Shown here in pieces: positions 17,910 through 27,073 of a DNA stretch of 64,000 nucleotides. The number at the start of each line of letters is the position of its first letter. The first letter of the stretch is position 1. Source of the stretch: Cyclobacteriaceae bacterium (lineage in GTDB: Bacteria > Bacteroidota > Bacteroidia > Cytophagales > Cyclobacteriaceae); assembly GCA_019638255.1 (NCBI GenBank), contig JAHBUD010000001.1:2790001-2854000 (forward strand), in the 5' to 3' direction. The position numbers and the translations under genes were made by a program. Under the pieces are notes generated by a model. The model did no database searches. It worked only from the letters and a program-made list of their open reading frames with translations, and was not told the DNA's origin.

Positions 17910-19952
17910 ATGAAAACTATAATTAAGTATAAAATACACTTCATCATCTTCTTACTCACGTTGGGAAGTCTCACATACTTTTCATCATGTCAGGAAGAAG
18001 AGAAACCAAGCCAGATTGTGCTTTTAAGTTTCGGACCCTCTGGTGTAAATCATGGCGATGAAATTACCTTCTTCGGGCAAAATCTTGACAAGGTAACTTC
18101 CATTGTTCTTAGGCCCAACGTTGAAGTGCCTAAGAGTTCATTTAAATCGGTAAGCGCTGAACGGATAAATATTGTTGTACCCGAAGCTGCCGAAGCCGGA
18201 ACAGTAATATTAAAAACACCGCAAGGCGATATCGAAAGCAAAACCATACTGAACTTTAATGTGCCGGTTGTTATAGAAAGTATAACCGCTGAAGCTAAGC
18301 CGGGAACCAACATTACCATTACCGGTGAAAAGATAAACTGGATTGAAGAAATTACATTTCCAAGCGATCTGACCATCTCAAAAGATGACTTTGTTAGTCG
18401 ATCACTTACCGAAGTAGTAGTTACCGTACCCATGGAAGCACAATCAGGATTTCTGATATTCAGATTGGGTGGCACCACGCCACTTACATTTGGTTCGGAG
18501 GAACAATTGATCGTTACGTTGCCAACGGTAACCAGTGTAGACCCTCAATCAATTCGTCATACAGGTACACTTACTATTTCAGGTACCAATCTTGACTTGA
18601 TAACGACCGTTAGATTCGAAGGCGGAACTGAAGTTGGAAAAGCAAACTTTACAAGTCATTCTGAAACTGAAATTAAGCTGGCAGTTCCGGCAACAGCCAA
18701 GACTGGAGCTTTAACATTAAAGCAAGCATCACCGGTAGAATTAACTACACCCACCCTTACGATTATTTTACCGGCTGGTACTGCATTGTCCCCAACACCG
18801 GCAAAACCCGGAATAGATGAGATTACCATTACAGGTACTGACTTAGACCTGGTTGCCAAGTTAGTTTTACCAGGCGCAGGCGATGTATTTGCAGCTTCAT
18901 TTATTTCTCAAACTGCTACAGAAATTAAACTGGCGGTTCCTGCATCAGCCACACAAGGAGCCATCGATTATGTAACTGTTCACGGCTACGCAGGCCCGTT
19001 GGGTGTTGTCTTGCGGTTACCGCCTACCGGAAGTTTTCCAACCCTTGACTACTATATTTATAGAGATGGGCTACAAAGTGGTTGGTCTGCATGGGGTGGA
19101 TGGGGCCATGTAAGCCAAGATTTTAATAACACAGAAAACCCTGCAAATGGAACGATGGCTATTAAATCGGTATTCAACGATGCTTATGGAGCAATCCAAA
19201 TTCACAATGGCGGATCGCCCGGTATTTTTAGTGGTTACAATTACCTTGTGTTTTATGTACTTGTTGTTGGACAAGATTCGGAGATTATTGTTCAGATCGA
19301 CAACAACGCTGACTTCTATCCTCCTGCGTTTACAAAAGACAAGTACCACCAGATTGTTGTGCCCTTGGCTAGCTTAGCTGGTGCCAACAATGTTACCGAG
19401 CTTCGTATTAAAAACAATAATACCAATGCGCCCACGAACAACACCATTGTATTTATTGATGAAATAGGACTTACCATCGATGAACCTCAAGGGCTCTTGC
19501 CTGACCTGGCCGTTGCGATTTATGATGACCAAATAAACGACACTCATTTTGGTTTTGGCGGTGGATGGGGTGGAACAACCACTGTACCTGATAGCGATGA
19601 GAATCAACGAGGCGGAGAGGTTTCAATCAAAGCAACCTTCGCTGGCGGCTGGGGTGGTGCTGCTCAATTTGGAAGTTGGGGTAAAACCCCGCTCTCAACT
19701 GCTGGCATGCAGTATCTTTCATTCTCAATTTTTGGAGGTACCGGAACGGACGGCAGAAATATACAACTTAGCATTAAGCCAACTACTGATGGGGCAACAT
19801 CAAATGTTCAGGTAACCATACGGGCTGGTAAGTGGACTGATTATGCAATTCCATTATCAGAACTTGGAAACCCGTCTTCTATTGGTGAACTGTTCTTCCA
19901 GGATACTGATTGGTCTGGTACGGTGTTTATCGATCATATAGGACTTCAATAG
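17910..19952 (+). CDS. IPT/TIG-repeat lipoprotein with two tandem beta-sandwich modules
   Basis: A 680-residue lipoprotein (FSSC, Cys at about 27). Four IPT/TIG-like repeats follow, each with the pattern GxxITIxGxNLDxVxxxxxxG and ending in EIKLAVPATA-like turns. The last about 310 residues form two related modules: one begins YYIYRDGLQSGWSAWGGWG, the other AIYDDQINDTHFGFGGGWGG, and both end in FIDEIGL/FIDHIGL. The Trp/Gly-rich starts and the closing strand are typical of jelly-roll carbohydrate-binding modules. I do not recognise a CBM family. It is the last gene before an intrinsic terminator, so it belongs to the surface-binding half of the operon. Confidence 0.82.
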   Translation: MKTIIKYKIHFIIFLLTLGSLTYFSSCQEEEKPSQIVLLSFGPSGVNHGDEITFFGQNLDKVTSIVLRPNVEVPKSSFKSVSAERINIVVPEAAEAGTVILKTPQGDIESKTILNFNVPVVIESITAEAKPGTNITITGEKINWIEEITFPSDLTISKDDFVSRSLTEVVVTVPMEAQSGFLIFRLGGTTPLTFGSEEQLIVTLPTVTSVDPQSIRHTGTLTISGTNLDLITTVRFEGGTEVGKANFTSHSETEIKLAVPATAKTGALTLKQASPVELTTPTLTIILPAGTALSPTPAKPGIDEITITGTDLDLVAKLVLPGAGDVFAASFISQTATEIKLAVPASATQGAIDYVTVHGYAGPLGVVLRLPPTGSFPTLDYYIYRDGLQSGWSAWGGWGHVSQDFNNTENPANGTMAIKSVFNDAYGAIQIHNGGSPGIFSGYNYLVFYVLVVGQDSEIIVQIDNNADFYPPAFTKDKYHQIVVPLASLAGANNVTELRIKNNNTNAPTNNTIVFIDEIGLTIDEPQGLLPDLAVAIYDDQINDTHFGFGGGWGGTTTVPDSDENQRGGEVSIKATFAGGWGGAAQFGSWGKTPLSTAGMQYLSFSIFGGTGTDGRNIQLSIKPTTDGATSNVQVTIRAGKWTDYAIPLSELGNPSSIGELFFQDTDWSGTVFIDHIGLQ

Positions 19953-19972
19953 GGTTAGTACATAGTTAGTGT

Positions 19973-20008
19973 GGAAGGCTTCCTGCATTGGCAGCCTTCC
20001 TATTTTTA
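19973..20008 (+). terminator. Intrinsic terminator within the polysaccharide locus
   Basis: A perfect 8-base stem GGAAGGCT (19973-19980) and AGCCTTCC (19993-20000) closes a 12-base loop and is followed by TATTTTTAATTTTTTT. It lies between the binding-protein genes and the GH30 gene and would lower transcription into the enzyme genes. Confidence 0.8.
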
Positions 20009-20030
20009 ATTTTTTTAAATATTTTTCAGC

Positions 20031-21440
20031 ATGAAGTTTATCAAATTAAGCGTGATCTGTGTAGTCTGTATGATTATACTTCTTTCCTGCAACCGAGACG
20101 AATCCGGAACTGAAATAACCCCACCAATTGTCCCATCGGACAGTGTTACCATAACTGTCAAGATGGCCAATAAAAAGCAGGAAATGATAGGCTTTGGAGG
20201 TGCGCTTACATGGTACAGCAATTGGCTGACCACCAATAATAAGGTAAATGAAATTGCTGATCTGATGTTTAACGATCTGGGCATTGATATTATCCGATTT
20301 AAGACGTGGTATTATCCTGATAACTACCCCACCAACAAAGAAGTAAGTAACATGTCCAACAACGGGGACAATGATTATGCAAAAGGCCACTGGGATGCCA
20401 CGAACCAGTTGTACACGCTGGCAAAAGAAAGAGACCCTAACATAAAAATTTTATTGTCATCGTGGGGGCCTCCTATATCATTAAAAGATAATAACAAATT
20501 AAGGGAAGGCACACTTAAGAAAAATGAGAGTGGATTTATGTACGATGAGTTTGCAGAATACTGGAATGATCTGCTGGACTATACTCCCTTCAAACCTGAC
20601 TACCTCAGCATTCAGAATGAGCCCACGTATACCAACTCAAATTGGACCACTTGCCGATGGTCTATTACAGAAACTTCCTTGTTACCAGGATATAATACTG
20701 CTTTCAACAAGGTCTATGACAAAATAAAAACTCGTGCACATGTACCGTTAATGGTTGGGCCAGAGTCTCAGGATATACCCACTTTTAGTCCGTTTGCAAA
20801 TGTGTTGAAGGATAACCCCAATTGCTCGGTGCTTGGATGGCATCCTTATAATATTAATTCCACAACAGCACCATCAGCCATCACCTCATCCTTAAACAAC
20901 ATTGCTACCTTTTCAACAAAGCCAAATATGATGACTGAGTTTTCGGACAACCTGTCGTGGTATAATACAGCATTGTTTATACAGGAGTCGCTGATACACG
21001 CAAACACATCAGCTTATATTTATTGGAAACTCATGTGGGCTACACCCACCTCAGGTGAAGATGCCGCCATGATCAGTACCGGCTCCGGCTCAACAACACC
21101 TTATCAGGTTACACCCTACTATTATCTTATCAAGCATTTTTCTAAAAACATCGATGCGGGTTATCATCGGGTGGAAACCACTACAGCAACAACACCAGCT
21201 TCAAGCCTGGTTACCTCAGCATTTGTTAGCCCTGATAACACAAAGGTTACCATTATCGTAATCAACAATGGCACAGTATCGTCTAAAGTACACTTTGTTC
21301 CTGAAGGAAAGACTGCCAAAAATATAAGTGTTGTGCAGAGTAAGGAAGGAAGTTATTATACTACGGTATCAACTACTAACCCTACAAAATCATTAAGTCT
21401 TCCGGCTAAAACAATAACAACGGTTGTTCTTTATCTCTAG
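20031..21440 (+). CDS. GH30-family glycoside hydrolase, lipoprotein
   Basis: A 469-residue surface or periplasmic lipoprotein (lipobox ILLSC, Cys near 20). A (beta/alpha)8 barrel begins with MIGFGGALTWY, the family GFGG motif, has the acid/base Glu197 in IQNEPTY and the nucleophile Glu303 in MTEFSD, and ends with a small C-terminal beta-domain (VTIIVINNGTVSSK ... TITTVVLYL) packed against the barrel, as in GH30. GH30 includes beta-glucosidase, beta-1,6-glucanase and xylanase activities; the subfamily cannot be assigned by eye. It is the first enzyme gene after the terminator; the GH26 gene follows almost without gap. Confidence 0.85.
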   Translation: MKFIKLSVICVVCMIILLSCNRDESGTEITPPIVPSDSVTITVKMANKKQEMIGFGGALTWYSNWLTTNNKVNEIADLMFNDLGIDIIRFKTWYYPDNYPTNKEVSNMSNNGDNDYAKGHWDATNQLYTLAKERDPNIKILLSSWGPPISLKDNNKLREGTLKKNESGFMYDEFAEYWNDLLDYTPFKPDYLSIQNEPTYTNSNWTTCRWSITETSLLPGYNTAFNKVYDKIKTRAHVPLMVGPESQDIPTFSPFANVLKDNPNCSVLGWHPYNINSTTAPSAITSSLNNIATFSTKPNMMTEFSDNLSWYNTALFIQESLIHANTSAYIYWKLMWATPTSGEDAAMISTGSGSTTPYQVTPYYYLIKHFSKNIDAGYHRVETTTATTPASSLVTSAFVSPDNTKVTIIVINNGTVSSKVHFVPEGKTAKNISVVQSKEGSYYTTVSTTNPTKSLSLPAKTITTVVLYL

Positions 21441-21449
21441 TTGGGAATA

Positions 21450-22835
21450 ATGAGGAGGCTCCACTTACTTGCAGGTTATTGTATTGCGTTGACGAGTGCA
21501 TTTGCGCAAGTCGATGACAATGCTTCAGTAAAGACAGTTATACTGTACGATAATCTTAAAATCATACAGAACAGCAATTACTTTCTTTTCGGCCAGGAAT
21601 TTTTTAACAGTTTTAAGTATAGCTCAGGAAGCGCTCATGGCGATAAAGCCTATGCCGACAGCCATGAAGTAACAGGAGCCTACCCGGTTGTGTTGGGCAC
21701 AGACTTTCATTACTATCTTGACAAAAGCAATACCGAAAGAGGATACCACACAGAAGCCGTAAAGTGGGCATACCAGCAAGGGTTTGTAATTACGTTTGAT
21801 TGGCACATTAGCGCGCGCAATACATCATCCTATACCTGCACTGGATCACCCGCTAACCTGGCTAAAAATATTGCCAATGGAAATATAAATGGTGATCGGG
21901 ACTGGTACCTGGGCGAACTGGACAAAGTGATTACCATTATTAATGACGATCTTATTGTGGATGGCGAGAATATTCCCATTGTGTTCAGGCCCTTGCACGA
22001 AATGAATGGCAATTGGTTTTGGTGGGGAGCTTCCTGCTCAGGATTTTCTCCGGCTGATTACAAAGCATTGTACCAATTAACCGTTGACTACATAAAAGAA
22101 CGAACCAACAGTATTCTGTTTTGCTGGTCGCCCAATAGCCCGGTTAACAGTACTGTGATGGCTAACTATTATCCGGGTGATGCTTACGTAGATATCTTGG
22201 GATTGGATATGTATGAAATTACTGCCGATCCCTTTCGCCAGTATATGGGTGCCTTGGTTGATTATGCCGACACCCATAACAAAGTAGCTGTGTTAAGCGA
22301 AACCGGCTATCGAAATGATACAGGAAATGGAGATGCCGCAGCTAAATACTGGAATGATACGGTACTGCCTGCTATTCTGAATGATCCATCAAAAAAAGCG
22401 CTTAAAATTGCCTGGGTTCTCACGTGGATCAATTCCAGTTGGTCTCATCCCTATGTTCCGCATGCAGCCAGTACATCAGGGGCTAAGCAAAGTTTTATCA
22501 ATTTCAAAAACTCTCAGCACGTTGTGTTCAGCGATGAGATTGAAAGCATGTATGAGCCTGTGCTGGTTCTGTCAGCCGCAGAAAATCTAAAAACAGATGA
22601 TGTAAAAATTCAGATCATTCACGATCAACAGCAGATTATAGTTGAGTTCACCAAATTCCTATCACCAACGTTGGTAACCATCTATGATATGTCTGGAAGA
22701 AAGATCGCTGAAGACAAAACAAGTGAGTATGAAGTATCTTTTTCGATAGAAAAACTAATGATAAAACCAGGACTATATATTGTGAAGGTAACAGACGGTG
22801 TAAGAACGTTTACACAAAAGATTTCTGTGTTGTAG
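21450..22835 (+). CDS. GH26 beta-mannanase with T9SS sorting domain
   Basis: Secreted endo-beta-1,4-mannanase-like enzyme. Its 461 residues hold a signal peptide (MRRLHLLAGYCIALTSAFAQ), the GH26 barrel with TDFHYYL, FRPLHEMNGNWFWWG containing acid/base Glu184, and LSETGYRND containing nucleophile Glu284, then a short linker and a C-terminal T9SS type A sorting domain (YDMSGRKIAEDK ... KPGLYIVKVTDG ... KISVL) that targets it to the cell surface or outside. The ATG at 21450 is preferred to a TTG at 21441. GH26 also contains a few xylanases and lichenases, but the HEMNG and WFWWG motifs are mannanase-like. Confidence 0.9.
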   Translation: MRRLHLLAGYCIALTSAFAQVDDNASVKTVILYDNLKIIQNSNYFLFGQEFFNSFKYSSGSAHGDKAYADSHEVTGAYPVVLGTDFHYYLDKSNTERGYHTEAVKWAYQQGFVITFDWHISARNTSSYTCTGSPANLAKNIANGNINGDRDWYLGELDKVITIINDDLIVDGENIPIVFRPLHEMNGNWFWWGASCSGFSPADYKALYQLTVDYIKERTNSILFCWSPNSPVNSTVMANYYPGDAYVDILGLDMYEITADPFRQYMGALVDYADTHNKVAVLSETGYRNDTGNGDAAAKYWNDTVLPAILNDPSKKALKIAWVLTWINSSWSHPYVPHAASTSGAKQSFINFKNSQHVVFSDEIESMYEPVLVLSAAENLKTDDVKIQIIHDQQQIIVEFTKFLSPTLVTIYDMSGRKIAEDKTSEYEVSFSIEKLMIKPGLYIVKVTDGVRTFTQKISVL

Positions 22836-22855
22836 GAGACTCCTAAAATACCAGA

Positions 22856-22886
22856 TTTGTTTTAACACAATAAAATTGTAGATTTT
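22856..22886 (+). promoter_or_regulatory. Promoter of the HTCS regulator gene with internal palindrome
   Basis: TTTG (22856-22859), a 19-base spacer and TAGATTTT (22879-22886) match the Bacteroidota TTTG-N19-TAnnTTTG layout with one mismatch. The spacer holds the palindrome ACAAT-AAA-ATTGT (22867-22879), a possible operator. The ATG is only 4 bases after the -7 box, so the mRNA may be nearly leaderless. Confidence 0.5.
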
Positions 22887-22890
22887 ATTC

Positions 22891-25800
22891 ATGAAAAACC
22901 TTACAGCAGCAATTAAACAATCGCATACCGACTTGCTGTGGGTAATCCTTCTGTTTGTGTTGCTTCTCCCCCACAATGGGCAAGCTCAACCTGAAAAATT
23001 ACACAAGAAAAAACTTGTGTTTGACCAACTGAATGAAGAGCAAAGTTTATCACAAAGTTCCATCAATTGTATACTGCAGGATAGCGAAGGATACCTTTGG
23101 ATAGGAACCTGGTCTGGGCTGATTCGCTACGATGGATACACAACTACAGTATTCCACTCTGAGAATCAACCCGGAAAATTACAGAGCAACAAAATACTCA
23201 CACTTTACGAAGATCAGTCAGGGTTTCTTTGGATAGGAACCCACATGGGTGGTCTTTTCCGGTACAATAAAAACAACAACACTTTTGAGAAGTTTGTCCA
23301 TGATGAGCAGGATCCGACCAGCCTGAGCAATAATAATATACGCGCTATACAGGAAGATGCAAGCGGAAACCTATGGATTGGAACAGAGAAAGGAATAAAC
23401 ATTTTAAAAAAAGGCAGTACCGGCTTTTTACATATTACAACCAAAACAGCTCCTACCCTTACACACGATTTTATAACTGCCATTCATCGATCAGCCAATA
23501 ATGAAATATGGGTTGGTACAGAATACGGCCTCAACAAATTGGAGGGCAATGCACCCTACGTGTTTAAAAGTTATTTGTACGATAAGGATACAGTAAACTT
23601 TGCTTTACATAATCACATCTACGGTATAACAAGCTTGCCGACAGAAAACGGAACAGGTATTTGGCTAACCACTAAAGAGGGCCTTAAAGCGTTAATAAAT
23701 GGAGCCTTAACCAATTACAGGGTTCCCAATAAACCACAAAGTTACAGTCTGTTCAGTAGCCTCCTGGTAGTACCTGGCGATACACCCTACCTGATCGCAG
23801 GTTCTGAGTCTGGCGTTTCCTTCTTCGATGTGGTTGCTATGCAATTTGATGAACGTATTCCCACTGGGTCTGATAAGATGAATTTGAGCCATGGTTCAGT
23901 CACCTCAGTGTATATGGATCGTGGGGGTGTATTATGGGTCGGAACAAAGAAGGGCATCAATAAATTTGATTCATACACAAAAGAATTCGAATCATTTACT
24001 GTTTCGCAATTCGATAAAACGAAAAGTATTATTACAGGCGTACAGTTATCAGCAACCGAAGGATATTGGATTTCTACCATTGGTGGAGGTCTTTATAAGT
24101 TTGATGGCAAAAGTTCCTTTACGAAGTATACGTTTGTAACAAAGGAAGAAAATACATTTACTGAATTTGTTCAAACAATCTACTCGGATGGTAAAGGAAG
24201 CGTTTGGGTGGGTACCGCTGGCGCAGGTGTGTATCACTTTAACGAACATCAGCTCACCACACACGAAATTACATCCTACAATCATTATTCAACACAAACC
24301 AATCCAGTATTACGCGACAATTATATCATGTCTATCACAAGCGATGGGCGTGATAATGTATTAATAGGAACCTGGAGTGGCGGACTATATAAAATCCTGC
24401 AACATGGCTATGTAATCAACTATGAAGATCCACGATTGTCAAGTGCGCCTATTGTGGTTCTGTATGTAGACCGATCAGGCACAACGTGGATGGGGACACG
24501 GGGCAATGGTTTCTACAGCATTAAAGAAGATGGCAAAGAACTGATAGTTGAACACTATAAACGATCTGAGACTAATAGTATTAACGATAATTTTATAAAC
24601 TGTTTATACGAAGATCATGCCGGTATTTTTTGGCTTGCAACAGATGGCGGATTAAGCTCTTTCGACAGAAGGCGAAATATTTTTGAAAACTACAACATCG
24701 ATGGTGGTCCGAGTAATAATGTGATTGTGAGCATTCTCGAAGATAACGATGGAAAGCTTTGGCTCGCGCACTGGACCGGTCTAACGGTAATAGATCCGTC
24801 TGATCAAAGCTGGATGAGAAACTATGACCGTAACGACCACATCATGGGTGGTTTCTATTACAACAATGTTTGTGTTAAAAGCAATGAAGGACAATTACTA
24901 TTTGCAGGGTCAGAAGGATTTAATCGTATTGAATCAAGAAAGATTATTCAACGCCCGGAAGATTTTCCATTAGTAATTACCCAATTTGATTTATTTGGCA
25001 AAGATGTTACTCATGGGGAAATGGTAAACGACCGGGTATTACTTACGCAGCCACTTCGTAATAACTCTGAAATTCAATTAAAACATTTCGAAAACTCAAT
25101 TGCCTTTGAGTTTGCTTCGCTCGATTTTGCAGCGCCACTAAAAATCCGGTATGCTTACATGTTGGAAGGATTTAATGAAACGTGGAGCTACACAAACAGC
25201 GAAAGACGGTTTGCTAATTACACAAACCTAAACCCAGGCACGTATGTATTTAAAGTGAAGGCATCGGGTATAGATGGCATTTGGCAGGAAAAGTACCTGC
25301 AACTTACGGTAGTAATACACCCACCGTGGTGGAAAACCTACTGGGCTACAGTTTTATACGTATTGCTTGGATTTGCCTTACTGTATGTATTCAGGAAATT
25401 CGTTCTTCTGCGTGCCAACCTGTTGCATGATATCAAAGTAGAGCGGCTCCAGCGGGAAAACCTTGAGAAATTAAATAAGGCCAAACTCGATTTCTTCACC
25501 AACATATCGCATGAGTTCCGTACACCACTCACGCTAATTTTGGGTCCGGCACAATCCCTTCTTGAATCCGGTGAGCTGAATAAACAAGCTAGAAATGATA
25601 TAACCCGAATAAGCGACAACTCACAACGTTTGCTTAGGCTTGTTAACCAGTTACTCGATTTTCGAAAAGCTGAATCGGGAAACCTTAACCTAAAAGTATC
25701 GGAAGGTAACATTGTTCGGTTTATACGTGAAATCAAACTCGCTTTTGATGCGCTTGCGGAACAAATGCATATCCATTTTATCATGGAAACTACCCATGAG

Positions 25801-27060
25801 AATATAAAAGTATGGTTTGACCGCGATCAGTTTGAAAAAATTATGCTCAACCTGCTGTCAAATGCCTTTAAGCACACACCCCAAGGCGGAACAATTGTTC
25901 TCGAAGTAAATGATAAGGGCAACACAGTTGAACTCCTTGTCAAAGATTCTGGCAAGGGCATTCATCAGGAACACTTTGAACATATTTTTCAAACTTTCTT
26001 CAGCTACGATGAAGACCGGCAGCACAGTGGAACCGGCATTGGTCTCGCACTCTCAAAAAGCCTGGTGGATATGCATCACGGAAACATTGACGTAGAAAGT
26101 AAAGAAGGAGAATATACATGGTTCAAGATTACGCTCAAAAAAGGAAAGAGCCATTTTAGCAAGGAGGAAATTCAATCCTGGTCAGACGACCTGGAGTCCA
26201 TGGATCACTATCCTTCATTAATTGATGCAGAGTGGGATTCAATCATTCAGGAAGAACCAACTGAAAAAACAGGCAGAAGTAAGTCATCATTGCCTAAAAT
26301 GCTAATTGTTGAAGACGTTAGTGGAGTACGGGCCTACATAAAATCCATCTTTAACAACAATTATACAATTATAGAGGCTTCGCAAGGTGAAGAAGGCTGG
26401 GATAAAGCTGTTACCAATATCCCTGATATTATCATTAGCGATGTAATGATGCCAATAATGGACGGCATAACACTATGCCGAAAATTAAAGCACGACAAAC
26501 GAACCTCGCACATACCACTGATATTACTTACGGCACGCACATCCTTAATTTATAAATTAGAGGGACTCGAAACAGGAGCCGATGAATACCTGACTAAACC
26601 GTTTAACCCGAGAGTACTGGAATTAAAAGTGCGTAACCTGTTGCAACTGCGCTCACGGATGCACGAAGCCTTCAAGAATAGTCTTATACTAAATATTGAA
26701 CCCAAGAAGGTAACCCTTAATTCTGCCGATGAGCTGTTTGTCCAGCAAATAATGGAGAGTATCGAACTTAACATGGCTAATGCAGAATTTACGATTGAAC
26801 ATCTTTGTCGCGATATAGCCATGAGCCGCATGCAGCTATACAGAAAACTAAAAGCACTCACGGGCTTCTCTGCCAACGAGTTTATACGCTGCATGCGATT
26901 AAAGAGAGCAGCACAATTGCTGGAGCAACAACAACTCACTGTTGCAGAAGTTACCTACGAAGTTGGCTTTACCGACCTGCCCTACTTCCGTGAATGCTTT
27001 AAGAAAATGTTTGGTGTTACGCCATCCGAATACGTGCAACGAAACAATATTGAAAGTTAG
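22891..27060 (+). CDS. Hybrid two-component system sensor/response regulator (HTCS)
   Basis: Inner-membrane one-polypeptide two-component regulator that senses a periplasmic oligosaccharide and controls its polysaccharide locus. The 1389 residues hold: signal peptide (to about 32); two seven-bladed propellers of Reg_prop repeats (e.g. DSEGYLWIGTWSGLIRYD); a Y_Y_Y domain (about 725-800); one transmembrane helix (about 815-835); HisKA with His873 in FFTNISHEFRTPL; HATPase_c with N-box NLLSNAFKHTP and GTGIGLAL; a REC domain with phospho-acceptor Asp1184 in IIISDVMMPIMDG; and a C-terminal AraC-type HTH (about 1285-1385). All catalytic motifs look intact. It lies between the GH26 and acetylesterase genes with its own promoter. 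Confidence 0.96.
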   Translation: MKNLTAAIKQSHTDLLWVILLFVLLLPHNGQAQPEKLHKKKLVFDQLNEEQSLSQSSINCILQDSEGYLWIGTWSGLIRYDGYTTTVFHSENQPGKLQSNKILTLYEDQSGFLWIGTHMGGLFRYNKNNNTFEKFVHDEQDPTSLSNNNIRAIQEDASGNLWIGTEKGINILKKGSTGFLHITTKTAPTLTHDFITAIHRSANNEIWVGTEYGLNKLEGNAPYVFKSYLYDKDTVNFALHNHIYGITSLPTENGTGIWLTTKEGLKALINGALTNYRVPNKPQSYSLFSSLLVVPGDTPYLIAGSESGVSFFDVVAMQFDERIPTGSDKMNLSHGSVTSVYMDRGGVLWVGTKKGINKFDSYTKEFESFTVSQFDKTKSIITGVQLSATEGYWISTIGGGLYKFDGKSSFTKYTFVTKEENTFTEFVQTIYSDGKGSVWVGTAGAGVYHFNEHQLTTHEITSYNHYSTQTNPVLRDNYIMSITSDGRDNVLIGTWSGGLYKILQHGYVINYEDPRLSSAPIVVLYVDRSGTTWMGTRGNGFYSIKEDGKELIVEHYKRSETNSINDNFINCLYEDHAGIFWLATDGGLSSFDRRRNIFENYNIDGGPSNNVIVSILEDNDGKLWLAHWTGLTVIDPSDQSWMRNYDRNDHIMGGFYYNNVCVKSNEGQLLFAGSEGFNRIESRKIIQRPEDFPLVITQFDLFGKDVTHGEMVNDRVLLTQPLRNNSEIQLKHFENSIAFEFASLDFAAPLKIRYAYMLEGFNETWSYTNSERRFANYTNLNPGTYVFKVKASGIDGIWQEKYLQLTVVIHPPWWKTYWATVLYVLLGFALLYVFRKFVLLRANLLHDIKVERLQRENLEKLNKAKLDFFTNISHEFRTPLTLILGPAQSLLESGELNKQARNDITRISDNSQRLLRLVNQLLDFRKAESGNLNLKVSEGNIVRFIREIKLAFDALAEQMHIHFIMETTHENIKVWFDRDQFEKIMLNLLSNAFKHTPQGGTIVLEVNDKGNTVELLVKDSGKGIHQEHFEHIFQTFFSYDEDRQHSGTGIGLALSKSLVDMHHGNIDVESKEGEYTWFKITLKKGKSHFSKEEIQSWSDDLESMDHYPSLIDAEWDSIIQEEPTEKTGRSKSSLPKMLIVEDVSGVRAYIKSIFNNNYTIIEASQGEEGWDKAVTNIPDIIISDVMMPIMDGITLCRKLKHDKRTSHIPLILLTARTSLIYKLEGLETGADEYLTKPFNPRVLELKVRNLLQLRSRMHEAFKNSLILNIEPKKVTLNSADELFVQQIMESIELNMANAEFTIEHLCRDIAMSRMQLYRKLKALTGFSANEFIRCMRLKRAAQLLEQQQLTVAEVTYEVGFTDLPYFRECFKKMFGVTPSEYVQRNNIES

Positions 27061-27073
27061 CCGCTTCACTGAA

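Noticed and set aside
26942-27073. Acetylesterase starting inside the HTCS gene
   Set aside because: The upstream part is out-of-frame HTCS sequence with no signal peptide; the ATG at 27074 begins a clear signal peptide.
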